DNA of 64,000 bases. Source: Vitellaria paradoxa. Taxonomy: Eukaryota; Streptophyta; Magnoliopsida; Ericales; Sapotaceae. Below the pieces are notes generated by a model that made no database searches, was not told the origin of the DNA, and saw only the letters and a list, made by a program, of their open reading frames with translations. The stretch is taken from the NCBI GenBank assembly GCA_019916065.1, contig CM034239.1, forward strand, positions 38,154,419-38,218,418, given 5' to 3'. Numbering within the stretch: position 1 is the first letter of the stretch; every line of letters begins with the position of its first letter. Both the position numbers and the translations under genes were made by a program. Positions 12,381-24,200 of the stretch are shown here, piece after piece.

Positions 12381-13900
12381 TTATTGATGAGATCGGCTGT
12401 TAAGCGTGACCATCTTATAAATTCTGTCACGTAGCTCTTTTATCTTGCTGTCACCTTGTAAATCTTTAATGTCAACCTCCCCCTGGTCAACATAAATCTT
12501 GACACTATCATCGGGCTCAATAGCATGTATAGATGATAATGCATCCTCTCGCAGTGTACAAATTACGTTGATGGCTATTTTATCAGTATCTTCGTGCTTG
12601 AGTATAAAATTGTGAAGGGCCATTGAACAACCAATGATGTCAACCTAGACCCTGAATTTGTAAGGCAGCATTGCCCGTAAGACAGACCATCAATTTTTGC
12701 ATACGCCGAAAGTCTGTTCAATCACACTTTGTAATGCGAAATGGACCTTGTTAAAATGATTATGGGGATTTTTTGGGTGGCTACCACGTCAAAATTGCTG
12801 CAGATGCAAATTCATCAAACCCTGTTCTTGTTTGCATATCCAACGTCAACGCGATAATATTTTCCTACAATTGTGACAAGGTATTGAGGTATTAGAAATT
12901 GTGAAAGGCATGGAAAGTATAACAATCAACTTTTACAAAGCTTGGCTCGCATTCGCATTAGTTAGGAGAGATACGTGGAATTAGGTACAGAACTCTTCGT
13001 TTGGATTAGATTCCACTTTCTTGAAAACACGACTGTCATGCATACTCCCCTTCCAACCACATAAAATAAATAGAAAACGTTGGTCAAAATCACATATAGT
13101 AAGGACATTTTATGTGAACCCACTATTCCTATAGCAGAAGATAAGTTATCTGTCTGTGGGGGTACTTAAATTACATGAGTGCCATTTGAGGCATCAAAAT
13201 AGTCCTATGTTCATAATACCTATAGAAAATTAAGTTTCTTAACCATAGTATGCGTGATGAGTAATACGTAAGAGTGAAATTCGTACCACAAATGATAGGT
13301 ACTAAGAGTTGTTGAGAATGCAGGAAGGTATCACGGTTTGGTCCAACTTAGGCTGAAAATAGTCACAAGACAGACGTTTGACGGTTGTTAACACCATATG
13401 AAAGTGATAGGAAATAGTCTCACCAAAGTGTTGGAATCGTTCCTAGAGTTGATGGTTGGACATGTTATTCACCAAAGTCTGTAAAAAAAAATAGCAACAC
13501 TCTTCTCAATAGGTAAACAAACATTAGACTGTCAAGCAAGATTGTACTTTATTGTGAGTTCCTCATATAATGTCATGAAAATGTATTTATTTACGTGGTA
13601 AGCCTCGTATAGACATTGCAGGTGGCCTTCTGGAAATTCGTGGACCCACAATTGACTTGGTAGGGCAGATGTGTGGCATGGTTGCTTGCATAAGAAGGAT
13701 GAATAATACTGATAGGCTTATGCAGTCGTGGCAGCCATGCAGGCATCGATAAACACATCATCCTATACCACTCCTCCAACCATGGCATTGAATATTACTG
13801 AGTTGTCATTCCTATCATGTGCCATGCTTAGAAGCAAGACTTCATCCAAGGTAGGATACGTTACAAAGCCAACTAAGATAGGATTAGTGAATAATAACGT
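12381..13900 (-). pseudogene. PIF/Harbinger DDE transposase pseudogene
   Basis: On the minus strand, pieces of a Harbinger-type nuclease appear in family order but in shifting frames and with stops. HTSALPSQLWVHEF is near 13670 and QHFGETISRHFH near 13430. FDASNGTHVI, at the place of the usual AIDGTHV catalytic motif, is near 13190. A segment resembling NVLTICDFDQRF with GWKGSMHDSRVFKK is at about 13120-13020, NVIEQTFGVCKN near 12720, and the terminal ALHNFILKHED near 12610. Families of this kind cut and paste DNA with TWA target duplications. Many frameshifts and stops show that the enzyme is dead. Confidence 0.8.
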
Positions 13901-14479
13901 ATATCGTTTCGTGCAAACAGAAAATCAGAAAACAATCATACGAAGGTCCTACATTCAATGTGCTATGTTATGAGGGCAATTAGACAACAAAAAAGGCTAA
14001 TATAAGATACAAACAATATTTGAAATTAAAAGTCTGATCCATTCTAAGCGTACACACTATGAGAAAATATTTGTACAACAACAAAGTCAAGTGAATAAAT
14101 AAAAAGAAATAGTTTTAGCAATATGAGTAGTAGAAAATATAATAACATTGAACTTAGAAGTGAAACTATTAACGGGGGAAGAAACCCTGGAATGTGTCAT
14201 TCGGACCAGTTAGAGGGAAGTAGGGATACTAGGAAAAACCAAAAGGAGGACCTTGCATTTATTCATGCTTACATTGGTGGTACAACAACCACCGCATCTT
14301 ATGATCATCATTAGGCTACAATATGAATGCCTCCCAATTGATTGCTGTGGAGAACAGGTCAACAGCAAATAGTATAGGTCCAAGCGGCTGTCAAGTGATT
14401 CTATGGCCAGCAATTTTGCAACACATTCTTGCATTGAATTCGCAGGAGTACCCTAAACTAGTTGGATCTCATTACTCAT

Positions 14480-15160
14480 CTCTCACACGACATCGGCCAT
14501 ATTAGCAATGGATTCGCTCATCCATGTTGTGTGGCTTTGGCAGAGCCTCGAACCACTATACCCATCGTCCATATCATCATGCTCGTCCCTCTGCCTCCTG
14601 ACCGCTCTTGAACTTGTCCCAGTTAGCCTTTCTGCTTGGATGTTTGGGTCGATAATCGGAAGGGCCCCACCTGAGGCTACAAACTTTGATTGCCTTGGCA
14701 TTCTTGCACCTTGTCGAACCTTAGATGCGGTGGGTCTAGCAGATGGAGTCTAATGCCACTCCAATTACAGTAGTACCTCCAAAAACCTTCTCCATCAAAT
14801 TCATGTGATTCAATCCCCGCTCTTTGAATTTTATGACTTTAGGGTTGCTTTGAATGAATGCCAACAAAAGTTAATATACAGAGTGATAAGCGGGACATAT
14901 GATATTGTAATAACAAAATGAAATTAAAGTAACAATCAATAATGAGAGAAATTTGTTCATATGACACACCTGTTGCTACTGGGCCCACCACCAATCCGAC
15001 ACTTCCAAGGTATTTGTCTTATAATTCCATCCCATTCAGGTTATTCTTGAGTGAGGGTTTTTAAAGTCCATCTATGCTTTTTAGTCTTTACCTAATTGTA
15101 CAATCCAACTCTTTATTTGGTTTATGGTGAGAGCTTGAGCCATTACGTGGTTGAAATCTG
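14480..15160 (-). pseudogene. Myb/SANT-like protein remnant of the Harbinger element
   Basis: On the minus strand near 15035-14985, MGWNYKTNTLEVSDWWWAQ matches the end of the plant Myb/SANT-like DNA-binding domain (GxGWD...TIxASDEWW pattern), which accompanies transposase in PIF/Harbinger elements. A downstream 72-codon frame (14701-14483) has the polar, RRQRDEHDDMDD-type composition of the linker in such proteins. Stops interrupt the chain, so it is a decayed copy. Confidence 0.65.
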
Positions 15161-16380
15161 TTAGAAGTTAATGGTAACCAATTGGGGATAGACTATTGTT
15201 CTTTCTATGTTTGTTGTCTATAAAGGATGTTATAAGATCAGTAGGACTCTTGTTTGGTGAAAGTCTTTAGCCTTATTTATCTCTCCTTGCCTTCTCTTTC
15301 GCAAGCCCCAATATAGTATTGTTATTAATATTTTGAAATTCATCTGAAGGTGGGAATGAAGAGTCTGAGAAGTTCATAACAAAACTAATAAAAAAATAAA
15401 AAAAAAAGATAGACAAGTTAACAACTGAGTGTGTCTCATGTAATGTTGTATATGTTGAGGAGATATGTGGTTTAAATTGGAAACTGAAGTACAAGCTATC
15501 ATAATTGGAAACACATATAAATTAAGCGACACATGTTGAAACAGATTTCTTTCCTAGCTTCCTAACCATGCGAACATGTAGGAGCACATGATGTGAATAA
15601 CTATTTATTGTAGATGTTCTCTATTAGTAAGATTTGAAGTTGCAGTTGTGGCCTGACAAATGATGTGAATGCAAGTAATGCATTGAACAAATTGCATAAA
15701 AATGATATGTTCTTTATTCGTAATGAAATTGAATAAATCAATAGAAATAAAAATGGCTAGTTAAATAATGAGCAAATGACGTATAGCAAATGATATGTAG
15801 CAATGGTGATCAACCTAAATGGAGCCATAGGAGAGTCGTAGAAAATTTTTCCAAAACATGCAAACCGTCTAAACGGGTTAGGGAAACCATTCCCACGGTT
15901 TGCCCACTGTCCAAATTCTTCCAAACAGTACTGACCCAACCGTCGAGATGGTTCTCATAGAAATTGGGGATTGAATCTCTGGTTCAGGGAAATCTGCGAG
16001 CGACAACCCAAAAATGCAATTTCTTCTCCTTCCCAACACACGTGCTTGAAATAAATTTGTAAAAAGGCCAAAAAAAATTCTCAACCCATTCATGATGAGT
16101 TTTGAAAGAAAAAGAAGGAAATCTCCAAATCCGTGGATCCTTCATCGTCCAATGGGATTCAAACTATAGAAAACTAACATAGAAAACGTAAATGGAAGGA
16201 GATGGGAAGAAATACCTCCCAATTTGTTTGGAAGAAGGAACGGCCAAATGGTGTCTCTAATGTTGGGTTTTCGTAGGAGAAAGTAGTGTTTGGTGAGAGT
16301 TGCAAATGGTTTTCCTAGGCCTCTCTTGGTGGACTTCGTAGCCAATACGAAAAGCTCTTCCTCATTTGTTCTTGGTTGCT

Positions 16381-16518
16381 AGCTTTAATTGACGGGAGTG
16401 TGGCTTATAGCTCAGTGGTTAAGAGCCTTTCGTGCCCGCTCATGACTCGAGTTCGAGTCTTCCCCCTCCCCTTATAAAAAAAAAAACTTTACCTTTCAAA
16501 AAAAGCTTTAATTGACGG
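16381..16518 (+). mobile_element. tRNA-derived SINE with 15-bp target-site duplication
   Basis: The duplicated target AGCTTTAATTGACGG occurs at 16381-16395 and again at 16504-16518. The ~108-base insert between them has an RNA polymerase III A box (TAGCTCAGTGGT, 16408-16419), a B box (AGTTCGAGTCT, 16450-16460) and an A-rich 3' tail. Its head resembles a tRNA gene, but what follows is not a foldable tRNA, so it is a SINE. It sits inside the Harbinger-like element and is therefore younger than it. Confidence 0.9.
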
Positions 16519-16937
16519 ACGAACGTGTAGTTTTGATAATCTTACAAGAGGAAAGGACCACTAATGCAGAGAGAAAAAATGAGTGAAATGGTGGCATTTT
16601 GAGCTGGCAATGATATGTAAAGTCATAGAAGACAAATGTTGGATTAAAACTGTCCCAACAGGTCCCAAACCGTCAAGACGGTTAGGGCACTGTTCCTCTC
16701 CTAAGAACGTGGTTTGAGCTGTGTGTACCAAATGCAAAAAATTTTCGAAATCATATTTTTCATTATTTTTTACTATACCCAATACACCCAAAATTGTATA
16801 TTTGAAACTTCATATTTCATTTCTATTTTTCCTTCTATTTTATTTGATATTCTCTTTTTTCACCAAATTCTTAAAGCAAACACACCCATAATACTAACAT
16901 CGCAACAAACCTAAGATCCTCCAATTGTTGCAACTAA

Positions 16938-17105
16938 GGGCCCGTTTGGCGTGCTATAATTTGCTGAAAATCTCTGAAAATCTCTATAAATCTCTGTTAA
17001 CTTTATATCACATCAACTTTTTTCTCTCACTGCACGTATTACGAATTCTCTCCAAACCACAATTTATCTCAATTTATCTCATTTTTTCTTACTCCAAACA
17101 AACCC
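16938..17105 (+). mobile_element. Tourist-like MITE with intact ends
   Basis: GGGCCCGTTTGG opens and CCAAACAAACCC closes the 168-base element, flanked by TAA at 16935-16937 and 17106-17108. The interior repeats GAAAATCTCT and includes CACGTATTACGAATTCTC, which recurs in other copies in this window. It is the best preserved copy here. Confidence 0.88.
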
Positions 17106-17108
17106 TAA

Positions 17109-18278
17109 AAAGTCAGGTTTTAAAATTCAAATTTGTTCAATTTGATTAATTTATTAAATGAGTTTAGTTTTTTTTTTCAAATTTAATTTATTTACAAAAT
17201 GACGAAAGATAAATCAAGTTTATGGCAAGCTGACGAGACTACGAACAACTGAATTAATTTGTAGTTTTATTAAAAAAAAACACAATTAGGTAAATACGGT
17301 TTAAAAAAACAATTGTACCGAAAAATATTGAATATATTATTACTAGTCAAAATAAGATTCATTATATAAAACACAGTTATTAACAAATGTTTTGGACATT
17401 TACTAAAAAATAATAAAAATATATTATATAATATTATTTCGTATTTTTTACGATTTTATTTGGAATGACAAAAAATTTTAAAAAAAATAAAAAATATTAA
17501 AAAATTATAAAAATTATTTACTTTTTACCTCATTACACATATTACGAACTTACAATTTATATCACTTTATCCACTGTTTGCCCCTTAAACGCACCCTTGC
17601 ATGGTTTCACCGAGTGTCTAAGTTGACAGGGTCCAACAAAAAAAGGAAAGTAAAAATATTTGCTCACAGCTAATAAATGATAATTAGATTAAAAAATTAC
17701 TTGGGTATAAGCAACTGTCGTAGAATTAGCACAAATTAGGTGGAAAAATTGTACCCTACAAATTCATTGTACAGTACATGCCCTCTTATTTCTCATCATC
17801 GATCAGCCCGTGGGCCCCTATTCTTCTTCAATGCTATCGAAAACCTGGACTAGCCCTTCGGCCATTGATTAGTTGGACCCCAATTACATCCAATAACAAG
17901 TATATGCATCGAACAGTTGACGTTGAATTATCGATGATGGTGCTGTACGTCTCACTGTTCGCGCCCGCATACAAACAAAACTTCAATCGTCCGATCTCTG
18001 TCTTCCCCATCTTTCTCTCTCTAGACAAACGCTCTCACTCCCCCCTCCCTCTTTCCGAGCAACTAGGGTTTCTGCTCCCTTTCTGTCTGAACCCACCATT
18101 TTTACTGTAGAATTCCTCAAATCAGCTCGAGACCTAATCTTCATTCCCACACAATGCTCTCCTTCTTCCCATTTTTGGCTCCAAACTAAGCTCGGATTCG
18201 AGCACAGTGTGTCTTTCTCTCTCTACAATATTTGGAACACACTCTCTCTGCAACCATAGCATCCAAACTCAATCATTG
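17109..18278. promoter_or_regulatory. Spacer and promoter/leader of the EBS-like gene
   Basis: 17109-17600 is AT-rich and ends in TTAAACGCACCC, another MITE-like terminus. From about 17960 to 18278 the DNA becomes CT-rich (TTTCTCTCTCTAG, CTCTCTCTG), as in plant 5'UTRs. Open frames here (for example 17778-18110) show no protein-like features. Confidence 0.45.
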
Positions 18279-21200
18279 ATGGCGAAGACCAAACCGGGAA
18301 AGAAAGACTTGGATTCTTACACCATCAAAGGCACGAACAAAGTCGTCAGACGTAATCACCTTGTTCTCTCTCTCTCTCTATATATATATATACACGGCAC
18401 ACTCATTGTTCTGTCAGTTCTTTTGAGCTTTTTTGATTGTGTTGTGGTTACGGGTGTTTTCGGCAGCTGGCGATTGTGTTTTGATGCGACCGTCGGACTC
18501 CGATAAGCCGCCGTACGTGGCACGCGTGGAGAAGATCGAGGCTGATCACCGGAACAACGTGAAGGTTCGGGTTCGGTGGTACTACCGGCCGGAGGAGTCT
18601 ATCGGAGGGCGGAGGCAGTTTCACGGAGCGAAGGAGTTGTTCCTGTCTGATCACTACGACGTCCAGAGTGCGCACACCATCGAAGGGAAGTGCATTGTTC
18701 ACTCCTTCAAGAATTACACTAAGCTCGAGAATGTTGGCGCTGAGGATTACTTTTGCCGGTTCGAGTATAAGGCTGCCACCGGAGGGTTCACTCCGGACCG
18801 GGTGGCTGTGTGAGTTCCTTTTTGTATTTGATTTTTGGATGTGATCGTTTGTCTGTAGGATTGGTTTTAGCTAATCTGTCAAATTTTTGTGCTTTCATTT
18901 GAATTGTCTTGAAGTTACTGCAAATGTGAGATGCCCTATAACCCAGATGACCTGATGGTGCAATGTGAGGGGTGCAAGGACTGGTATGTTTTTCTTTGCC
19001 TTTAGATAAACTGTATTTCTCCCTGTCTTTTGTTCAACTGGATGATGGCTCAATAAATTACGTCTTTATGATGTTGTTGAGTTATATTAGCATGATTTGA
19101 TCAAGTATGAATTATTTATTTATTTTTAATGTGGAGTGTTGGAGGCTCCGTATTTGGAATTACAGGGAAAAAAAAAAAAAATTCTTTGATCCTTTCTTGT
19201 TATTCTTGCATTTTCTTGTATGATTAGTATGTCCATTTATTACTGTTAATATATATCCATATTAGCTATATTAGTTTATTTAGAATAAGCATGTTAATAT
19301 ATATCCATATTAGCTATATTAGCTTGTTTAGAATAGGCAATATAAGAATTGGTATCCTATTTAGTTTCTTATTCTTTCATCTCTCACCCTATATATAGGG
19401 TTGATTCCTCAGTGTAAATACATCAATATGCGGAGAAATATATACATATTTTCTCCCATAACTTTCTGTCTTTTCCTTCTTTTATCTAACAATTACCACC
19501 GTCTCTTGTGTTTGTCATAGTAAATAAAAAGACTAATAAATGGAAAGAAAATTAGAAAATCTAATTCCTTTGTCTTGTTTGGTTGGCTTGGGAAAATAAA
19601 ACGGAAATAAATAGAAATTTCTTTATCAAAAATCTATCCTTTTTGTTTGGTCACCCATAGAAAAATGAATGGGCCCAAGTAAGTGCATTTCACTACTCTA
19701 GTCCTTGCCTCAACAAATCGAAATGAAAAGATGCCTTAAGGGTGTGTTTGGATTAAGGTTTTGGCAAGAGAAAAAATGGGAGGGAAAATAAAAGCAAAAG
19801 AAAGGAAAAAGGAGAAAGAAACATAAAATTTTGAATAAAATTTTTCTGTGGTTCGATTAGAAAATACGAGGGAATGAATGGTATTTCCCATAAATTAATC
19901 ATTTATTCATTCATCAAATTCCGCTTTTTCTCTTATCATTTTCCATTAAAACCAAGCAAGAGAAGTAATTTTGAATCTATTCTCCTTTTCCTTTTAAAAT
20001 CTTCAATTTAAACACACCCTAAGGAGACTAGAATTTGGTGCCTCATTTGTTTCTTGAGTGGTGCTACAGAGCACAAATAATTTCACTGCTTAATCTAATC
20101 AGTGATAAACGTGAGGTAAGTCTTTTGAGTTCTACTATGAGCTCTCTTTTAATGTAGAAATTAATTTACATAAAGTGGATAAATGAATATAAAATATCAA
20201 AATAAAAATATTTGTATTTTAGTTCGTCTTCTTTGTTCCATTGTTTCAGTTGCATTCTTCCCCATAAAAAGAACTCTTTTAAATACACTCTATTTCAAAA
20301 AGATAATAAATTAAGATAACATATTACAATAAATAACACGTATGGTTGCTCTATTGATTGTTAAATAACACTTGGATTCTTGGGCAGCTTTTAAAAATAA
20401 GAAATAATTAATATCATTTTACATTAATATGATTAAACTTATAAAACATCAACAACAAGCATACTTATGAGATTTGTTGAGATGCTTGTAACCTCGTTCG
20501 GACATCCTGAGTTATCAAAAAAAAAAAAAAAAAACACTTATGAAAAATAAGGAAATCTAAACTTATCAATGTGAGCGTTTGGCAAGTAATATATATATTT
20601 TAAAATAAAAAGATCTAAATTGATTGGTGAGAGAGTTTAGCGAGTAATTTTTTTTTTCTATTTTTGTATTTATGATTTTGATATTTTATCATCCAGTCTT
20701 TTATATGGATTGCTTTTTATATTTTGGTTTATCTGCACATGCTGTCACTGCCATAACAATGCTTTACAGGAGCTAAAGTAAATTTTACAAAGCAAAACTG
20801 CTGGTCTTCATAGCCTTATTTTAATTCATGCAACTTACATACAGCTCAATCTTCATAACTTACAATATTTTGAGAATTCGGTTTTCTTTTGTTTTTGTCT
20901 TTTTTGGGGCTGAGTTGAGGTGGGGCTAGTGAGCTGTATGGAGGGTTTCGCCTCCTTTTCTGTTCTTTTGCCTATATCTCATTTTTCTATACTAGTTTCA
21001 AATGTTGGCGTTCATGTGCTTTACATTAAGTTGTTACTGGGGTAAGGCCATATCAAAGTTAGATTACTGGCATTTTCCATTTTAAACCACAGACCACTTT
21101 TTGGCTTGAAGAGTTTCTATTTTGGGTTCCTATCTTATCAATTCAGGTAACAACTCTTTTCTGGGGTAAGGCCATATCAAAGTTAGATTACTGGCGTTTT

Positions 21201-24200
21201 CCATTTTAACCCACAGACAACCTTTTGGCTTCAAGAGTTTCTATTTTGGGTTCCTATCTTATCAATTCAGATTTACCCTGTTGATGGTATTAGGGTAAAC
21301 TATTCACATTGGTTTTGTTCAAATGTGTTCCGATAGGAATGTAGAAACCTGGAAAAATATGTTATTTGCCTTCTAAAGTGTTGATGGGTGGAATGACTTG
21401 GTCTCCTAAAGTGAATTGGGACTTCAAATTTATAGTGTACCTGTATCTGTTTGATGTCTTTGCAATATGTGACAGTGAAAATCATATGGTGCATAATGTT
21501 TTATTTCTACTGTTGATTTGGTAGTCATGCTTCATTACTTCTTTCCTGATTGTCAAACATAATTTAAAAAAGTGACTACGGGAGCAATGCATTTCAGAAG
21601 GCAGTGTCCAACAGTGGGAGGCACAACTATTTGCAGTATCAATTTCATTTGAACATGGTCTGTAGTAGTTGGAAATAATAAACAATAGAAAAATGCTATT
21701 TAGGACTGAAAAATCGTTAGCTTACTTTTTTTGGTCATAAACAATAAATCATAATCATCAAGTAACAGATTTTTGACATTGCTACATTTACTTGTATTGA
21801 AAGACCTTATGTTCACTTTAACATGAATTTACTAGTATTTTTCTTAAGTTATGTCAGGTCACTTTGATGTTACTAGACAAGTTATCGGAGATCAAGTCAG
21901 GAAGTTAAAAGAAATATGAAGGAGAAAAATGTTTTCCAGGCCAATATGTTTCTGAGGCATAGCAGGGATGACTTTTGAATATCAACATCCAAAATGATCA
22001 GGCTATTTAGAAGGAAATTTGGAAGAAGAATTTTTTCTTGTGATTATTTAGTAGTGTAGATGGAAGTGATATCTTGCTTTGTGAAGATAAATTAGCACAG
22101 TTGAATTATGAATATTAACAAAGACGAATGGCTAGGTAAAAAGGAATGGATCCAGCCATTGCAACTGTTGAGTGACAGGGCTTATGAAAACTTTTCATAA
22201 ACCTTCATTCACAGAGGTTTTGCTGTTGAGTGCACTAATTCAACAGTTGGGGTGTGCTTATTGGTGGATGGAATACAGAATGTTGGAGTCGGAACCGATT
22301 GAGGTAGTGGGAGAAGAAAAATTAGGATATTCTGAATTCAAAGTTTGGTCAATGATTTATTGGAATAACATACTAGGATCTCAATAAGTATTTTGACCTA
22401 ATTGTTTCTTGAGATTCCACACATATAGAGTGCATAATCCATGAGTATGCTTCTTCCAATGGATCTGGAGTGGGATAACTGAGTTCATGTAGTACCAGAG
22501 ACTACATAAAATGATTATATTTCTTCTTTCTAGTTTGCCGGGAGAATTTATTGGTAATTTTTTGGGTATTCAGCCTCAATGATTCTTCCTGGATTCTGTC
22601 TTATATGCTTGTGTGATTGGTAATATTGATAATGTGGATAATTGTTTTCCTTGATTCATCTACCAATGTTTGCAGGTTTCATCCTTCTTGTATGGGTATG
22701 ACTATTGAAGAAGCAAAAAAATTGGATCACTTCTTGTGTTCTGACTGTTCTTCCGATGATGATGCAAAAAGATCCTTAAACTCATTTGCTGTATCCCCAC
22801 CTGTTGAGACTAAGGTGAGAATGCTTCTTATCCTAGGTTGATATAACAGGATCTCTTTGTATGTTGTCATTGCTTAATATAGTGAATATAGTTGAACCTT
22901 ATGTGCACAATGACTCGTGTTCTTCTTGAATGATTCTGTGGATAGATGTTGCTAATTTATTTTGTTAATCAAACTATGGGAATGTGGTTGTAATAAAATC
23001 AGAGTAATATGTTATGAATGCTTATGTTAGATGAACATTTCAAAATGTAGGAGAATTTGTGTTAACTTGATGTGAAACGTGTGTATAGTATTGTTAGGTT
23101 GAGAATCGATATATGTTACAAGACAGTTTCCCAATGAGGACTCCAGACCACTTAGCTGTTTCCCTAGAAGTTGTACATGTTTTTTGTAAAATATTCCCAT
23201 ATTACGCATATTTATTGCATTCTTTTCCTTCTCAAATTATCATAAGGAAATTTGACAAATAGCCATGTTCAATGAGCAACTTTGTAATCAGAGACTAAGA
23301 ACTTTTGTCCTGGTGATAGTTCAGTGTGGACTGAGATTTGAAATTGACTAATTTGAATGCATACCCTTATTGAACATAGGCTCCGAGCTTCAAGAACATA
23401 GACCAGTTAAGAAAATAATAATCTCAGAAGAAATTGTGGTCCTTTTTGCTTAACATTGCACCTTTGTCAAGTAAAAAAACGATTAACTGCTAGCTTTCTA
23501 GCATTCCTTGCTACCTTCTTCCCAGGGACTTTTTTTATTTTTTATTTTTCCTGAGTTTTCTCCTTGCTTACTGGAGCTAATTCCTCATCTCCCTTGCCGT
23601 ATGTATTTAACCCAAGTTTCTACAAGTCAATCTTAGATCATCATTCCATTATAAATTTATAGGTCTGTCCTGTCATTTTCAAGTGGGGATAGTCTACATA
23701 TTGTAACGAGTTCTGTTTGTCTCCTCTTACCAATTGTCCACAGTTATTGTGATTATATAGAGAAAGGTGTTTCTTATGCTTTTCTCGTTGACAAGGCTTA
23801 ATTTGGAGTTGTGAAGCTGACGTAGGGTTGCTTCTCTCTTTTTAATTATTTTTTTATGTTTTTGGTTAGTGCTGATTTATAGGTGTTTACAATGTAAGCT
23901 GTGTCAAAAGTGCTGGAGATCGGGACATGGAATTGCCACAGTTACTTGAGAGCAAGTTGGATATTGATATAGTTTTCTTACCCAATTTTGACTTTGCCAG
24001 ACATCTTTTTCTTCTTAATTTAAGATTGAAAATAAGCAAAAGCTGCTTCCTCTAAGCAACTCCAAATGGGCTTCGGTATCTTCTATACTTCACAACTTGG
24101 CAGTGAATGTGTAAAAGGGTTAATGGGCTTCTCTGGCAGAGTAACATTTTACTGTATGATTGTGCACTCAAGATATTACACAAAAAAGTACTTAAAAAAT

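Larger units (their letters stand above)
10191..16888 (-). mobile_element. Decayed PIF/Harbinger-type DNA transposon, possible full extent
   Basis: Two minus-strand protein remnants typical of PIF/Harbinger elements, a DDE transposase (12.4-13.9 kb) and a Myb/SANT-like protein (14.5-15.2 kb), lie between candidate ends AGGGTCCATTTGG (10191) and the complement of AAACACACCCA (ending 16888). Each end abuts TAA (10188-10190 and 16889-16891), the trinucleotide duplication expected for this superfamily. Motifs of the form ACCGTCNNGATGG/AGACGGTT recur near 10680, 15865, 15940 and 16670, like subterminal repeats. The protein remnants are secure. The outer boundaries are inferred from short, imperfect termini, and the left end also resembles a MITE end. 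Confidence 0.55.
18984..22675 (+). other. EBS-like intron 3 (3.7 kb), host of several insertions
   Basis: The intron is bounded by GTATGT and a TTTGCAG acceptor and separates the codons of the PHD finger. It contains a solo LTR (19244-19491), a TAA-flanked MITE (19740-20019) and a 124-bp tandem duplication. The rest is AT-rich with no coding signal. Confidence 0.85.

Noticed and set aside
16396..16475. Possible tRNA gene
   Set aside because: A and B boxes are present, but the rest does not form a tRNA cloverleaf, and the A-tail plus 15-bp target duplication show a SINE.
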